Positions 1 through 5,422 of a stretch of DNA of 7,952 bases are shown piece by piece. The stretch covers positions 1 through 7,952 of the forward strand of contig JAITFV010000264.1 of assembly GCA_031281115.1 (NCBI GenBank). The letters run 5' to 3'. Made by a program: the position numbers and the translations under genes. The notes beneath the pieces are model-generated. The model was given only the letters and a program-made list of their open reading frames with translations, was not told the DNA's origin and searched no databases. Source of the DNA: Oscillospiraceae bacterium (GTDB lineage Bacteria > Bacillota > Clostridia > Oscillospirales > Ruminococcaceae). Each line of letters begins with the position of its first letter. Position 1 is the stretch's first letter.

Positions 1-50
1 CTCACCAATTCCATTTCGTGTTCTGTTAGAATGTTTTTTGATTTTCTCAT
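1..50 (-). CDS. N-terminal fragment of an unidentified protein, running off the left edge
   Basis: Sixteen codons are visible on the minus strand, beginning with an ATG at 48-50 and reading MRKSKNILTEHEMELV before the window ends. A consensus GGAGG lies 8 nt upstream of the ATG (complement of 59-63), which supports a genuine start. The fragment is too short to assign to a family. It lies downstream of the recombinase gene on the same strand. Its orientation matches the dockerin-like gene at the other end of the window, so it may be the host gene flanking the insertion, but it could also be the next gene of the element. Its ribosome binding site sits in the arm of an imperfect stem-loop at 56-88. 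Confidence 0.5.
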   Translation of the reverse strand, partial: MRKSKNILTEHEMELV

Positions 51-55
51 GAAAA

Positions 56-88
56 TAACCTCCATAAATTTTTTCTTCATGGAGATTA
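56..88 (-). promoter_or_regulatory. Imperfect stem-loop containing the ribosome binding site of the left-edge gene
   Basis: The arms taacctccat (56-65) and atggagatta (79-88) pair at 9 of 10 positions around a 13-nt A/T-rich loop. In the minus-strand transcript one arm contains the GGAGG of the gene starting at 50, so the fold would hide its ribosome binding site. The match could be chance; no regulator is visible. Confidence 0.3.
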
Positions 89-119
89 TTGGCATTTACA
101 CGGAGGATTATTCAGACTC

Positions 120-144
120 ATTGTTTATTGTGCAGATAAACAAT
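120..144. repeat. Stem-loop downstream of the recombinase gene
   Basis: Perfect 9-bp arms attgtttat (120-128) and ataaacaat (136-144) enclose a 7-nt loop just after the recombinase stop codon. A competing pairing joins gaggatt (103-109) with aatcctc (142-148). Neither is followed by a T-run on the minus strand, so it is a weak terminator candidate. Because it lies between the recombinase stop and the flanking gene, it could instead be part of the recombinase attachment site. This is inference from position only. Confidence 0.35.
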
Positions 145-160
145 CCTCGGCAATATTCAA

Positions 161-1813
161 TTAACTAACCTCTGCCAACTTCTCGTATGGCTTGAAAACC
201 AGTTCTTCATTGACATTCCCGATGAAGCGATAGAAAATATCAATCTGCTTGCACTTCTCGCCGTCAATTACCTCGGTTTCATGGACGATGATTTTTTCAA
301 TCAGTGTATGCGTCAATTCAGAATCAAGCTCGGTGATGTCGGTGTATTTCTTGATTAATTCCGAAAAAGAATCGACGTTGCGTGATTTATTAGCGCTGTC
401 GTCAAGTGCGCCGGTGATTACGTCGTGCCGCTTTTCTAACTCCGCCTGCTCCGCTTCGAGATTCGCGGTTAATGATACGAACCGCTTCTGCGTGATTATT
501 CCGAAAGTCATATCCTCATAACTTTTCTGAATCAGCGTGTCGATTTCATCTAACCGCCGTTTGCTGTGCGTCGCTTCTTTTTGCAAAGTAGCTCTTTTAC
601 CGTTTGTTTCGTTCTCGGAAATACTCAGCAGATACTCGGCATATTTCTTGGAACTCGCCGCCGCAAGTGAAGCGTGTTTCCGAATATCGTTCAGAACGAT
701 TGCGGTTAATTTTGACAGGACGATGTGATGACCTGAACACATTCTTTTTCCGCAACGAATATTCGCAGTACATCGAAAACTTCCGTCATTCTTTAATTGC
801 GAATACGCAAGACTGCGCTTGCAATCACTGCAATAAAGCAGCCCGCGAAAGATATTATTGTTGTTCAGCGTTTTCGGTCGTTGTTTGCTTTTCATGCGTT
901 CTTGCATGGTGTCGAAGTCTTGCTGAGAAATGAGAGCTTCATGCGCGTTCTCGGTGATAATCCAATCCTCTTTCGGTCTGGCGACTTTGCTTTTGTCCTT
1001 GAAAGATTTATTCGCCATTCGCATACATACGATTTTCCCTGTATAAATCAGATTATGCAAAATTGATAAAACCGTCGAGTGCTGCCATGCGCAGGGGTAT
1101 TTGATTTTGAAGTTATAACTTTCACCGTCGGGTTTACCTTTTCGTTCGAGATACGCTTTCGGGGTCAGAACCTCATCATCAAAAAGTTTCTTCGCTATTT
1201 GGTGAAACGATTTCCCTTCAAGAGCCATGCGGAACATCATTTGTACAGTCGGCGCGGTTTCGGGATTGACTTCGAGTTTATTCTTCGCTCCCTCTACTCG
1301 TGAATATCCGTATGGCGGAATACCGGAAACAACGCCGCCGTTCTGTGCTTTTGTCCTGTATGCCGATTTCACTTTACGGCTACAATCCCTCGCGTAAAAT
1401 TCATGGATAATTTCTTTAATCGGAGTTGTAATATCGCCGCCGTCATCGGTGAAACTATCATAGCCGTCACTCATAGCGATAAACCGCACACCATGCTCGG
1501 TGAATAACTCGCGATAACGCCCCGCTTCGAGATAATTTCGTCCGAGCCGAGAAAGGTCTTTTGTGACAACGCAGTTGATTTTCCCGTCCTCGATGTCACA
1601 AATCATACGCTGAAAATTCTCACGGTTGAACGTCGTTCCGCTCACCCCTTCGTCAATATAAAATTCTACGTTGACTAACTTATTATCCTTTGCGTACTGA
1701 GAAAGCATCGCTTTCTGTGTTTGAATACTGGAGCTGTCTCCATTTCCAAACTTGTCCTCTTGACTTAATCTACAATACAATGCAGTAACTTTATTATCCT
1801 GCTGTTTTAACAT
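161..1813 (-). CDS. Large serine recombinase (TnpX/TndX-like, DUF4368 family), integrase of the element
   Basis: This 550-aa site-specific recombinase should excise and integrate the element through a serine-DNA intermediate. The N-terminal resolvase catalytic domain (about residues 8-150) carries YCRLSQED with the nucleophile Ser17 and Arg15, then YIDEGVSGTTFNRENFQRM (52-70) and DLSRLGRN (86-93), all classic for the family. The recombinase domain follows, with GIPPYGYSR at 164-172. A zinc-ribbon-like cluster has Cys328, Cys331, Cys348, Cys354 and Cys359. A coiled-coil stretch lies at about 410-470. The end (about 497-532, LIEKIIVHE and IDIFYRFIG) matches the DUF4368 tail of TnpX/TndX-type transposon recombinases. 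The length is normal and no key residue is missing. The ATG at 1813 has GGAAAGGA upstream. Such genes usually lie at one end of an element, consistent with the left border being near 60-160. Confidence 0.95.
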   Translation of the reverse strand: MLKQQDNKVTALYCRLSQEDKFGNGDSSSIQTQKAMLSQYAKDNKLVNVEFYIDEGVSGTTFNRENFQRMICDIEDGKINCVVTKDLSRLGRNYLEAGRYRELFTEHGVRFIAMSDGYDSFTDDGGDITTPIKEIIHEFYARDCSRKVKSAYRTKAQNGGVVSGIPPYGYSRVEGAKNKLEVNPETAPTVQMMFRMALEGKSFHQIAKKLFDDEVLTPKAYLERKGKPDGESYNFKIKYPCAWQHSTVLSILHNLIYTGKIVCMRMANKSFKDKSKVARPKEDWIITENAHEALISQQDFDTMQERMKSKQRPKTLNNNNIFRGLLYCSDCKRSLAYSQLKNDGSFRCTANIRCGKRMCSGHHIVLSKLTAIVLNDIRKHASLAAASSKKYAEYLLSISENETNGKRATLQKEATHSKRRLDEIDTLIQKSYEDMTFGIITQKRFVSLTANLEAEQAELEKRHDVITGALDDSANKSRNVDSFSELIKKYTDITELDSELTHTLIEKIIVHETEVIDGEKCKQIDIFYRFIGNVNEELVFKPYEKLAEVS

Positions 1814-1819
1814 TTTTAA

Positions 1820-1827
1820 TCCTTTCC
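1820..1827 (-). promoter_or_regulatory. Ribosome binding site of the recombinase gene
   Basis: The minus strand reads GGAAAGGA, separated from the ATG at 1813 by 6 nt. The same octamer precedes the overlapping mobilization gene that starts at 2615. Confidence 0.75.
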
Positions 1828-1840
1828 AAACAGCGGATTC

Positions 1841-1861
1841 GCACTAATCTCCGATTAGTGC
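1841..1861. promoter_or_regulatory. Perfect palindrome in the recombinase leader (operator or hairpin)
   Basis: The arms gcactaatc (1841-1849) and gattagtgc (1853-1861) are perfect 9-bp inverted repeats with a 3-nt spacer. The site lies between the predicted transcription start (about 1875) and the recombinase ribosome binding site. It could be an operator or an RNA hairpin controlling recombinase expression. The half-site attagtgctaa (1854-1864) recurs at 4177-4187, and its core attagtg recurs at 4556-4562 beside the plus-strand promoter. Confidence 0.5.
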
Positions 1862-1881
1862 TAAGATTCTTGTGTAGTTCT

Positions 1882-1910
1882 ATTATAACATAAATATTTA
1901 TGAAATGGAA
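1882..1910 (-). promoter_or_regulatory. Predicted promoter of the recombinase gene
   Basis: On the minus strand an extended -10, TGTTATAAT (TATAAT at 1882-1887), is preceded at 17 nt by a weak -35, TTCCAT (1905-1910). The spacer contains a perfect 14-bp palindrome, cataaatatttatg (1889-1902), which could be a repressor site. The predicted transcript starts near 1875 and has a leader of about 60 nt containing the 1841-1861 palindrome. Confidence 0.55.
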
Positions 1911-1951
1911 TAGGTTTACAAAATATTTTTCCGCTGTTAATTTTAATTTGT

Positions 1952-2030
1952 TAAAAAAATGCGGGAGCTTGCGCCCCCTCACGTTATAATGAATTATTTT
2001 TTTACGTGAGGGGGCAATTTAAGCTCCCGC
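1952..2030 (-). terminator. Intrinsic terminator of the mobC-mobA operon
   Basis: The inverted arms at 1961-1984 (gcgggagctt plus gccccctcacgt) and 2004-2030 (acgtgaggggg plus aagctcccgc) form a long GC-rich stem. On the minus strand it is followed by ATTTTTTTAA, a run of seven Ts at 1952-1958. The right arm includes the last codons and stop of the upstream gene (stop at 2019-2021). The coding sequence and terminator therefore overlap. Confidence 0.8.
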
Positions 2031-2615
2031 AAAATGCTGATATATTCGCCAGACGAGATTCAAAAACACTGCAATCGGCGAAGCATACCAGATTAAATCC
2101 CACCACGTTTTTAACTTGAGCAGCTTCTCTCCTGTTTCCTTTGCGTGTTTTGATGTCCGACGGCAAACATCGGCAGAATAATCAATGTCCTTGATAATTT
2201 TTTCGATTGCTTTCTGTAAATCACTCTGCATTTTACCGAACATTTTTTGTTGCTCGTTTTCGATAACTACATAGCTTTCATTGATAATTCTACTCGCTTC
2301 ACCGCGCACCTTTGCTTCGTACTCTTTTTGGAGGTTCAATAGTTTTAATTGACTCTCGTTCATCGTTTTCAACCGGCTTTCTATATCTTTCGTAGAAGCT
2401 GTCAACGCTACGCAGATTTTGTCCAATGTCGCGAACAGCAGAGTTGTTTGAAACTTGTTCTCGCTGTCCTCTATGTTCCGCTCTCTGATTGAGAGAATCT
2501 GCGAATACAATCTGTCCAATTCCGCGCTCGGAATTAATTCCCGCTGTTGCGGTTCTGCTGTCGGCATCGGAGATATATTCCGATTGTCTTGTGTTAAGTT
2601 TCTTGATAATGCCAT
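2019..2615 (-). CDS. Coiled-coil membrane protein of the mobilization operon, overlapping the mobA 3' end (MobB-like by position)
   Basis: This 198-aa protein starts at an ATG at 2615 preceded by GGAAAGGA (complement of 2623-2630) at 7-nt spacing. The open frame extends upstream to 2774, but no comparable ribosome binding site was seen there. About the first 105 residues are encoded within mobA in another frame (317-nt overlap). Residues about 30-165 are rich in charged heptad-like sequence and probably form a long coiled coil. Residues about 170-192 (WWDLIWYASPIAVFLNLVWR) form one hydrophobic segment, probably a C-terminal membrane anchor. I do not recognise a named domain. By layout it resembles MobB of RSF1010, which is encoded inside mobA in another frame, has a membrane segment and aids the relaxosome. 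That is an analogy, not shown homology. The gene ends inside the operon terminator. Confidence 0.75.
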   Translation of the reverse strand: MALSRNLTQDNRNISPMPTAEPQQRELIPSAELDRLYSQILSIRERNIEDSENKFQTTLLFATLDKICVALTASTKDIESRLKTMNESQLKLLNLQKEYEAKVRGEASRIINESYVVIENEQQKMFGKMQSDLQKAIEKIIKDIDYSADVCRRTSKHAKETGEKLLKLKTWWDLIWYASPIAVFLNLVWRIYQHFAGA

Positions 2616-3456
2616 CTTCAATTCCTTTCCAGGTGAACGCATCACCCAACCTGCTCCCGCGAACGGAAACAAGCTCATTATTTTTATTTTTGTATTCGGG
2701 GTGGCGGTAAGATATTGTGTTCCCCGCAACACGACACTCGACGTTGTAATTTTCACGTAGGGAACGAACCACATCGTCGAAAGTCCGGTTCACCGGATTT
2801 GCGACTTCCTCTCTCACCACTTCCCTTAATTCCTCTTTGAAGGTTTCCACCCCACGCTCTGCCATTTTCTTTTCAGGCAAGGTGATTTTGTCGCGCTGTT
2901 TTTCTTTATCAAGGTTGTAAAATTCCTCCCTCACCGAGTTTTCTAAACCCCGCTCCAAGCACAACTCTGCAAGAAACTTTGACATATCCCATAAGTCTTT
3001 CTTGTTTCGACGGTACGCCTTTCCTGTATTTACGTTGCAATTACTGACAAGAAAGTGAACGTGTTTATGGGGTGTGTCGGTGTGTACGGCGAACAAAACT
3101 TCATGTCCTTTCTCCGCTATGAACTTCTCGGCGAATTGTCGGGCAATCTCGAAAGCCATACGATAATTCAACTTGTGATTATCGTTTGGGTGAAATGAAA
3201 TCGACATCTTGTGGGCAATAACATCGTCGGTTTTGTTTTTATCATAACTCTTATCGTGAAGCTTGCGAGTAACTAAAATATTGTTTGAGAAGTTGTCGCG
3301 GTTACAACCAAGAGCGGAATACAAATCGGGTGAGGTTTTCACCACACCCGCCTTAATTTGGTCGTGCCGTTTGCCGAGCATATACTTCTCTGCCGATTTA
3401 AGCTGCCCAACGGATTTGCAGGGTTTGTATTTAATATTAACATTTCCGTAACTCAC
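2299..3456 (-). CDS. mobA: MobA-type relaxase (Relaxase/VirD2-like nuclease)
   Basis: This 385-aa relaxase should nick one strand at oriT and lead it into a recipient cell, using a transfer apparatus supplied in trans. The likely catalytic Tyr25 lies in AEKYMLGKR. Motif II is HKMSISFHPND (82-92). The metal-binding histidine motif is HTDTPHKHVHFLVSN (125-139; His125, 130, 132, 134). The C-terminal third (about 290-385) is polar and probably disordered, and is the part overlapped by the next gene. The start is GTG at 3456, sharing GTGA with the mobC stop, which suggests translational coupling; its own ribosome binding site is poor. With no coupling protein or secretion genes visible, the element looks mobilizable rather than self-transmissible. 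Confidence 0.93.
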   Translation of the reverse strand: MSYGNVNIKYKPCKSVGQLKSAEKYMLGKRHDQIKAGVVKTSPDLYSALGCNRDNFSNNILVTRKLHDKSYDKNKTDDVIAHKMSISFHPNDNHKLNYRMAFEIARQFAEKFIAEKGHEVLFAVHTDTPHKHVHFLVSNCNVNTGKAYRRNKKDLWDMSKFLAELCLERGLENSVREEFYNLDKEKQRDKITLPEKKMAERGVETFKEELREVVREEVANPVNRTFDDVVRSLRENYNVECRVAGNTISYRHPEYKNKNNELVSVRGSRLGDAFTWKGIEDGIIKKLNTRQSEYISDADSRTATAGINSERGIGQIVFADSLNQRAEHRGQREQVSNNSAVRDIGQNLRSVDSFYERYRKPVENDERESIKTIEPPKRVRSKGAR

Positions 3457-3830
3457 GATTTACTCACCAACCCCACATCTGTGATTTTTGCGTTAATCAG
3501 CGGCTTTTCGAGAAACTGTTTGAGCTCCACCATAACCGATTCATAAAGCGGTTCGATTTGCTTGATTTCGGATTCTGCCTGCGGAAAATACCCTGCGTTA
3601 GCGTAATAGGCAATCTGATTCAGATTTACTCCGATTTTACGAAGCTCACGATATATTTCATGAATTTCTTCGGTGAAATGATACGTTATTATTTTAGTAT
3701 CATTAACCATTTCAACAAAGAAGTCGGTTTTGCTGAGTTTGGAAAGCGACTGCTTGATGTTGAATAAAGCCTGCTCTTCTTCGGTGATGCGAATAGCGAA
3801 CTGGCAGTTTCGTTTGCGATTATTATTCAT
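3453..3830 (-). CDS. mobC: MobC mobilization (relaxosome accessory) protein
   Basis: This 125-aa protein matches the MobC family, which binds near oriT and helps the relaxase open the DNA. The N-terminus, CQFAIRITEEEQALF (9-23), resembles a ribbon-helix-helix strand. The diagnostic motif LRKIGVNLNQIAYYAN lies at 63-78. I chose the ATG at 3830 over the upstream in-frame codons because a perfect GGAGG lies 5 nt before it. The gene overlaps mobA by 4 nt and is the first gene of the mobilization operon. No clear sigma-A promoter was seen directly upstream: TATACT near 3850 (minus) lacks a matching -35. Transcription may start further up, in or before the hairpin region. Confidence 0.93.
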   Translation of the reverse strand: MNNNRKRNCQFAIRITEEEQALFNIKQSLSKLSKTDFFVEMVNDTKIITYHFTEEIHEIYRELRKIGVNLNQIAYYANAGYFPQAESEIKQIEPLYESVMVELKQFLEKPLINAKITDVGLVSKS

Positions 3831-3869
3831 GAGAGCCTCCTTATATATAGTATAGTTTGAAAGTTTTTG

Positions 3870-4130
3870 CCCCGCTTTTTTCAAAAAGCGGGGGGATTTT
3901 CAAGGGGTAAAACCCCTTGAAGCGGGAGGTCTTGGAGGGTGGCAACCCTCTAAGCAGGTGAGCCATAAGTCTATACAAAACGCAGTGAAGTATAGACGTT
4001 GGCACTACCTGCATACCCTTAAATCCAAGTCGGTGTTGATTTGGATTTAGGGGTTCATGTGTTGTGGGAATATAGCATAACGTCAAAAACCGCATTAGTA
4101 CCATTTTTCATGGTTTCGGTACTAATACGG
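3870..4130. other. Stem-loop array upstream of mobC, candidate oriT and leader region
   Basis: This 353-bp gene-free gap (3831-4183) contains consecutive inverted repeats. (A) 3870-3880 with 3883-3893, arms ccccgcttttt/aaaaagcgggg. (B) 3901-3908 with 3912-3919, caaggggt/accccttg. (C) 3931-3940 with 3945-3954, cttggagggt/accctctaag with one wobble pair. (D) 3954-3976 with 3990-4012, a long interrupted stem with core gtctatac/gtatagac and outer gcaggt/acctgc. (E) 4016-4028 with 4041-4053, core taaatccaa/ttggattta. (F) 4090-4102 with 4118-4130, core attagtacc/ggtactaat. Position beside mobC and mobA, together with D and E, makes this the best oriT candidate. I cannot place the nick site. Some hairpins might instead act as leader RNA controls for the mob operon. 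Confidence 0.6.
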
Positions 4131-4155
4131 TGTGGACATTCTGCCGTTATGAAAA

Positions 4156-4187
4156 TTAGCATTATTTCTGTGTGAAATTAGTGCTAA
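4156..4187. repeat. Imperfect palindrome ending in the attagtgctaa motif
   Basis: The arms ttagcatta (4156-4164) and tagtgctaa (4179-4187) pair with one G-T wobble, and tttc/gaaa continue the stem after a one-base bulge around the loop tgtgt. The right arm carries the 11-nt word attagtgctaa (4177-4187), also present in the recombinase leader at 1854-1864. It could be an operator or an mRNA hairpin between tnpW and mobC. Confidence 0.4.
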
Positions 4188-4272
4188 CCTCCGAGAAAAT
4201 CGAAGTCAATCTCGTCGCTTATTGTTTCATCGGTGACTTCTGCAGAGGATTTGTGTTTTTTGTAGTTTTCAT
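4184..4272 (-). CDS. Tiny ORF behind tnpW, plausible only with a -1 frameshift
   Basis: An ATG at 4272-4270 overlaps the tnpW stop as ATGA. In its own frame it encodes only 17 residues. After six codons it meets A AAA AAC in the correct phase for -1 slippage. Shifting there would give a 29-residue peptide with an acidic C-terminus, SDEIDFDFLGG, ending at the TAG at 4186-4184. Alternatives are a sequencing error in the A6 run, a decayed gene, or chance. I do not recognise the peptide, and the reading is speculative. Confidence 0.25.
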
Positions 4273-4445
4273 GCTGCGCGCTCCTTTTCGTTTTGATTAT
4301 TTTTGATTTTAGATTCCAACAGCTTCAATAAAAGCTGTTCCGGCGTTTCCGTCGCCATCGGGTTGATGTGAGAGCGGATTATAAAGGTGGTGTTGCCGAT
4401 ACGCTCTCTGCGTTCGCTGATTTGGTGGTAGGTTTTTGTTTTCAT
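4269..4445 (-). CDS. tnpW: TnpW-like small transposon-encoded protein
   Basis: This 58-aa protein is too short for most ORF cut-offs. Its core, RIGNTTFIIRSHINPMATET (15-34), followed by a leucine-rich helix LLLKLLESKI (38-47), resembles the TnpW family of small proteins carried by Tn4451-like and related Clostridia elements. The family has no established biochemical role. The ATG at 4445 has GAGGAG about 9 nt upstream. It lies upstream of mobC on the same strand, so it may head a tnpW-mobC-mobA transcript. Family assignment is from memory of the conserved IGNTTY/F core and is fairly but not fully secure. Confidence 0.72.
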   Translation of the reverse strand: MKTKTYHQISERRERIGNTTFIIRSHINPMATETPEQLLLKLLESKIKNNQNEKERAA

Positions 4446-4483
4446 AATGAAATTCTCCTCTCTGTTTTCGTGGGAAACGGGTC

Positions 4484-4514
4484 AATAAAAAAGCACCGCT
4501 TTTGTAGCGGTGCT
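4484..4514 (-). terminator. Intrinsic-terminator-like hairpin upstream of tnpW
   Basis: The perfect arms agcaccgct (4492-4500) and agcggtgct (4506-4514) enclose a 5-nt loop. On the minus strand they are followed by a six-T run (4486-4491). It would stop minus-strand transcripts arriving from the right before they enter tnpW and the mob operon. A possible minus -10 (TACAAA, 4501-4506) lies in the loop, so transcripts starting there would lack the full hairpin and escape termination. Confidence 0.65.
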
Positions 4515-4530
4515 AAATTTATCTTGACAA
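4501..4530 (-). promoter_or_regulatory. Possible promoter for tnpW and the mobilization operon
   Basis: On the minus strand TTGTCA (complement of 4525-4530) is followed at 18 nt by TACAAA (complement of 4501-4506). The -35 matches 5 of 6 and the -10 matches 4 of 6. Its -35 overlaps the -35 of the plus-strand promoter, so the two would be divergent and mutually exclusive. This is weaker than the plus-strand promoter. Confidence 0.35.
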
Positions 4531-4552
4531 ATTTCCCTCTGTGTGGTACACT
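4524..4552 (+). promoter_or_regulatory. Strong sigma-A promoter for the sigma-like/DUF6076 operon
   Basis: TTGACA (4524-4529, perfect -35), a 17-nt spacer and TACACT (4547-4552, 4 of 6) predict a start near 4560 and a leader of about 155 nt. A short inverted repeat cacta/tagtg (4549-4553 and 4558-4562) overlaps the -10 and start and could be an operator; it includes the attagtg word also present at the recombinase leader. No riboswitch or convincing leader structure was seen in 4563-4700. Confidence 0.7.
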
Positions 4553-4713
4553 ATTATTAGTGGTTCTCGAAGTCGTAACCCGTCAAACGTGTAATCTATA
4601 CATTTGGCTTACAAGTTACTCTTCTTACTTATACCGGGAAAATCAGGCAAAAAGGGAACTGTTTTTGAAAATTATTTTTATTTTCTGAAAAAAGTGCATT
4701 GGAGCAGGAGCTC

Positions 4714-5370
4714 ATGGAGAAAAAACCAAAACGCCGGAAGTCAAAAAGCAGGCTGCGAAATAAAATGCACGAGCTTATTGACGAAACAATCGAGCAAATC
4801 GCCGCCGAGAAAGAGGGCGAGAGGTTGCTACTGCGTGACCTTCGTGCGGAAGCATTAGCTCGAATTGAGCGGTCAGCGAAGACCGAAGCTGATTTTGAAA
4901 TTGTTTTGAACGCATGGAACTTGATTGACTTGAATAATCAAAAGAAAGATGAAGAATATACGGTTTCGCTGTACAATTACAAAATGGACGCGGATACGGG
5001 CGAGTTTTCCGAGATTGATGAGGTTATATGCACCGATACGGTGTTCCCGATACCGTTCAGTTCTACGCTGCGAAGCCGATACTGGCGGCAGATTATAAGC
5101 GGAGATTTTCTTGACTACATATATGACTGTGCTTATGAAATGCACCACTACGCCACGGAAAAAGATGTTTCCGATGCTATAGAGCGGCTTACCGACAACC
5201 AGAAAGAAATCTTTTACTCGATTGTGATTGAGCAGAAGACCCCGCAGCAAATCGCTCGCTATCGGAATCAAACACCCCGAAATATCCGCAAGGTTTACGC
5301 AGGAGCAATTAACAGCATACATAAATATTTTGCGAAATTGCTGAAAGAGGAAATAGAGCGGAAAAATTAA
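4714..5370 (+). CDS. Sigma-70 region-4-like DNA-binding protein of mobile elements
   Basis: This 218-aa protein has a very basic N-terminus (EKKPKRRKSKSRLR), a helical segment with KTEADFEIVLNAWNLID (56-72), a middle acidic/aromatic part including SGDFLDYIYDCAYEMH (129-144), and a C-terminal sigma-70 region-4-type helix-turn-helix. That last part reads LTDNQKEIFYSIV then KTPQQIARYRNQTPRNIRKV (about 159-194). No sigma region 2 is visible, so it probably does not act as a complete sigma factor alone. It may be a DNA-binding regulator or RNA polymerase co-factor. Similar proteins occur in Firmicutes integrative elements. I chose the ATG at 4714 over the TTG at 4699 because GGAG (4701-4704) lies 9 nt before the ATG and the TTG lacks a site. 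It is first in the plus-strand operon, 52 nt before the next gene. Confidence 0.82.
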   Translation: MEKKPKRRKSKSRLRNKMHELIDETIEQIAAEKEGERLLLRDLRAEALARIERSAKTEADFEIVLNAWNLIDLNNQKKDEEYTVSLYNYKMDADTGEFSEIDEVICTDTVFPIPFSSTLRSRYWRQIISGDFLDYIYDCAYEMHHYATEKDVSDAIERLTDNQKEIFYSIVIEQKTPQQIARYRNQTPRNIRKVYAGAINSIHKYFAKLLKEEIERKN

Positions 5371-5411
5371 AAGAAAAAGAAAGTAATACCATTAATAATC
5401 ATAAAGATTAC

Positions 5412-5417
5412 AGGAGG
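5412..5417 (+). promoter_or_regulatory. Perfect ribosome binding site for the zinc-ribbon protein
   Basis: AGGAGG lies 5 nt before the ATG at 5423, the strongest such site on the plus strand of the window. It suggests efficient independent translation of the second operon gene. Confidence 0.8.
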
Positions 5418-5422
5418 AAGCC

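Noticed and set aside
1794..1982. Minus-strand 62-aa ORF upstream of the recombinase
   Set aside because: It covers the predicted promoter and palindromes, overlaps the recombinase start and has no recognisable features.
2616..2774. Upstream extension of the coiled-coil membrane gene to 2774
   Set aside because: No convincing ribosome binding site was seen at the 2774 start. The extra 53 residues lie over a conserved-looking part of mobA, and the ATG at 2615 has a strong site.
3870..3954. CRISPR array or ncRNA gene in the repeat-rich region
   Set aside because: The repeats are inverted pairs with different sequences, not regularly spaced direct repeats, and no promoter plus terminator pair delimits a separate RNA gene.
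3841..4104. Minus-strand 87-aa ORF across the hairpin region
   Set aside because: Its codons run through the GC-rich stem-loops, and the translation is unlike any protein family. Its upstream start has no ribosome binding site, and it overlaps the mobC start region.
4368..4688. Plus-strand 106-aa ORF over tnpW and the promoter region
   Set aside because: It is antisense to tnpW, reads through the terminator hairpin and promoter, and lacks a ribosome binding site.
4563..4700. Riboswitch in the long leader of the sigma-like gene
   Set aside because: No recognisable aptamer core or terminator/antiterminator pair was seen; the sequence is A/T-rich with only short repeats.
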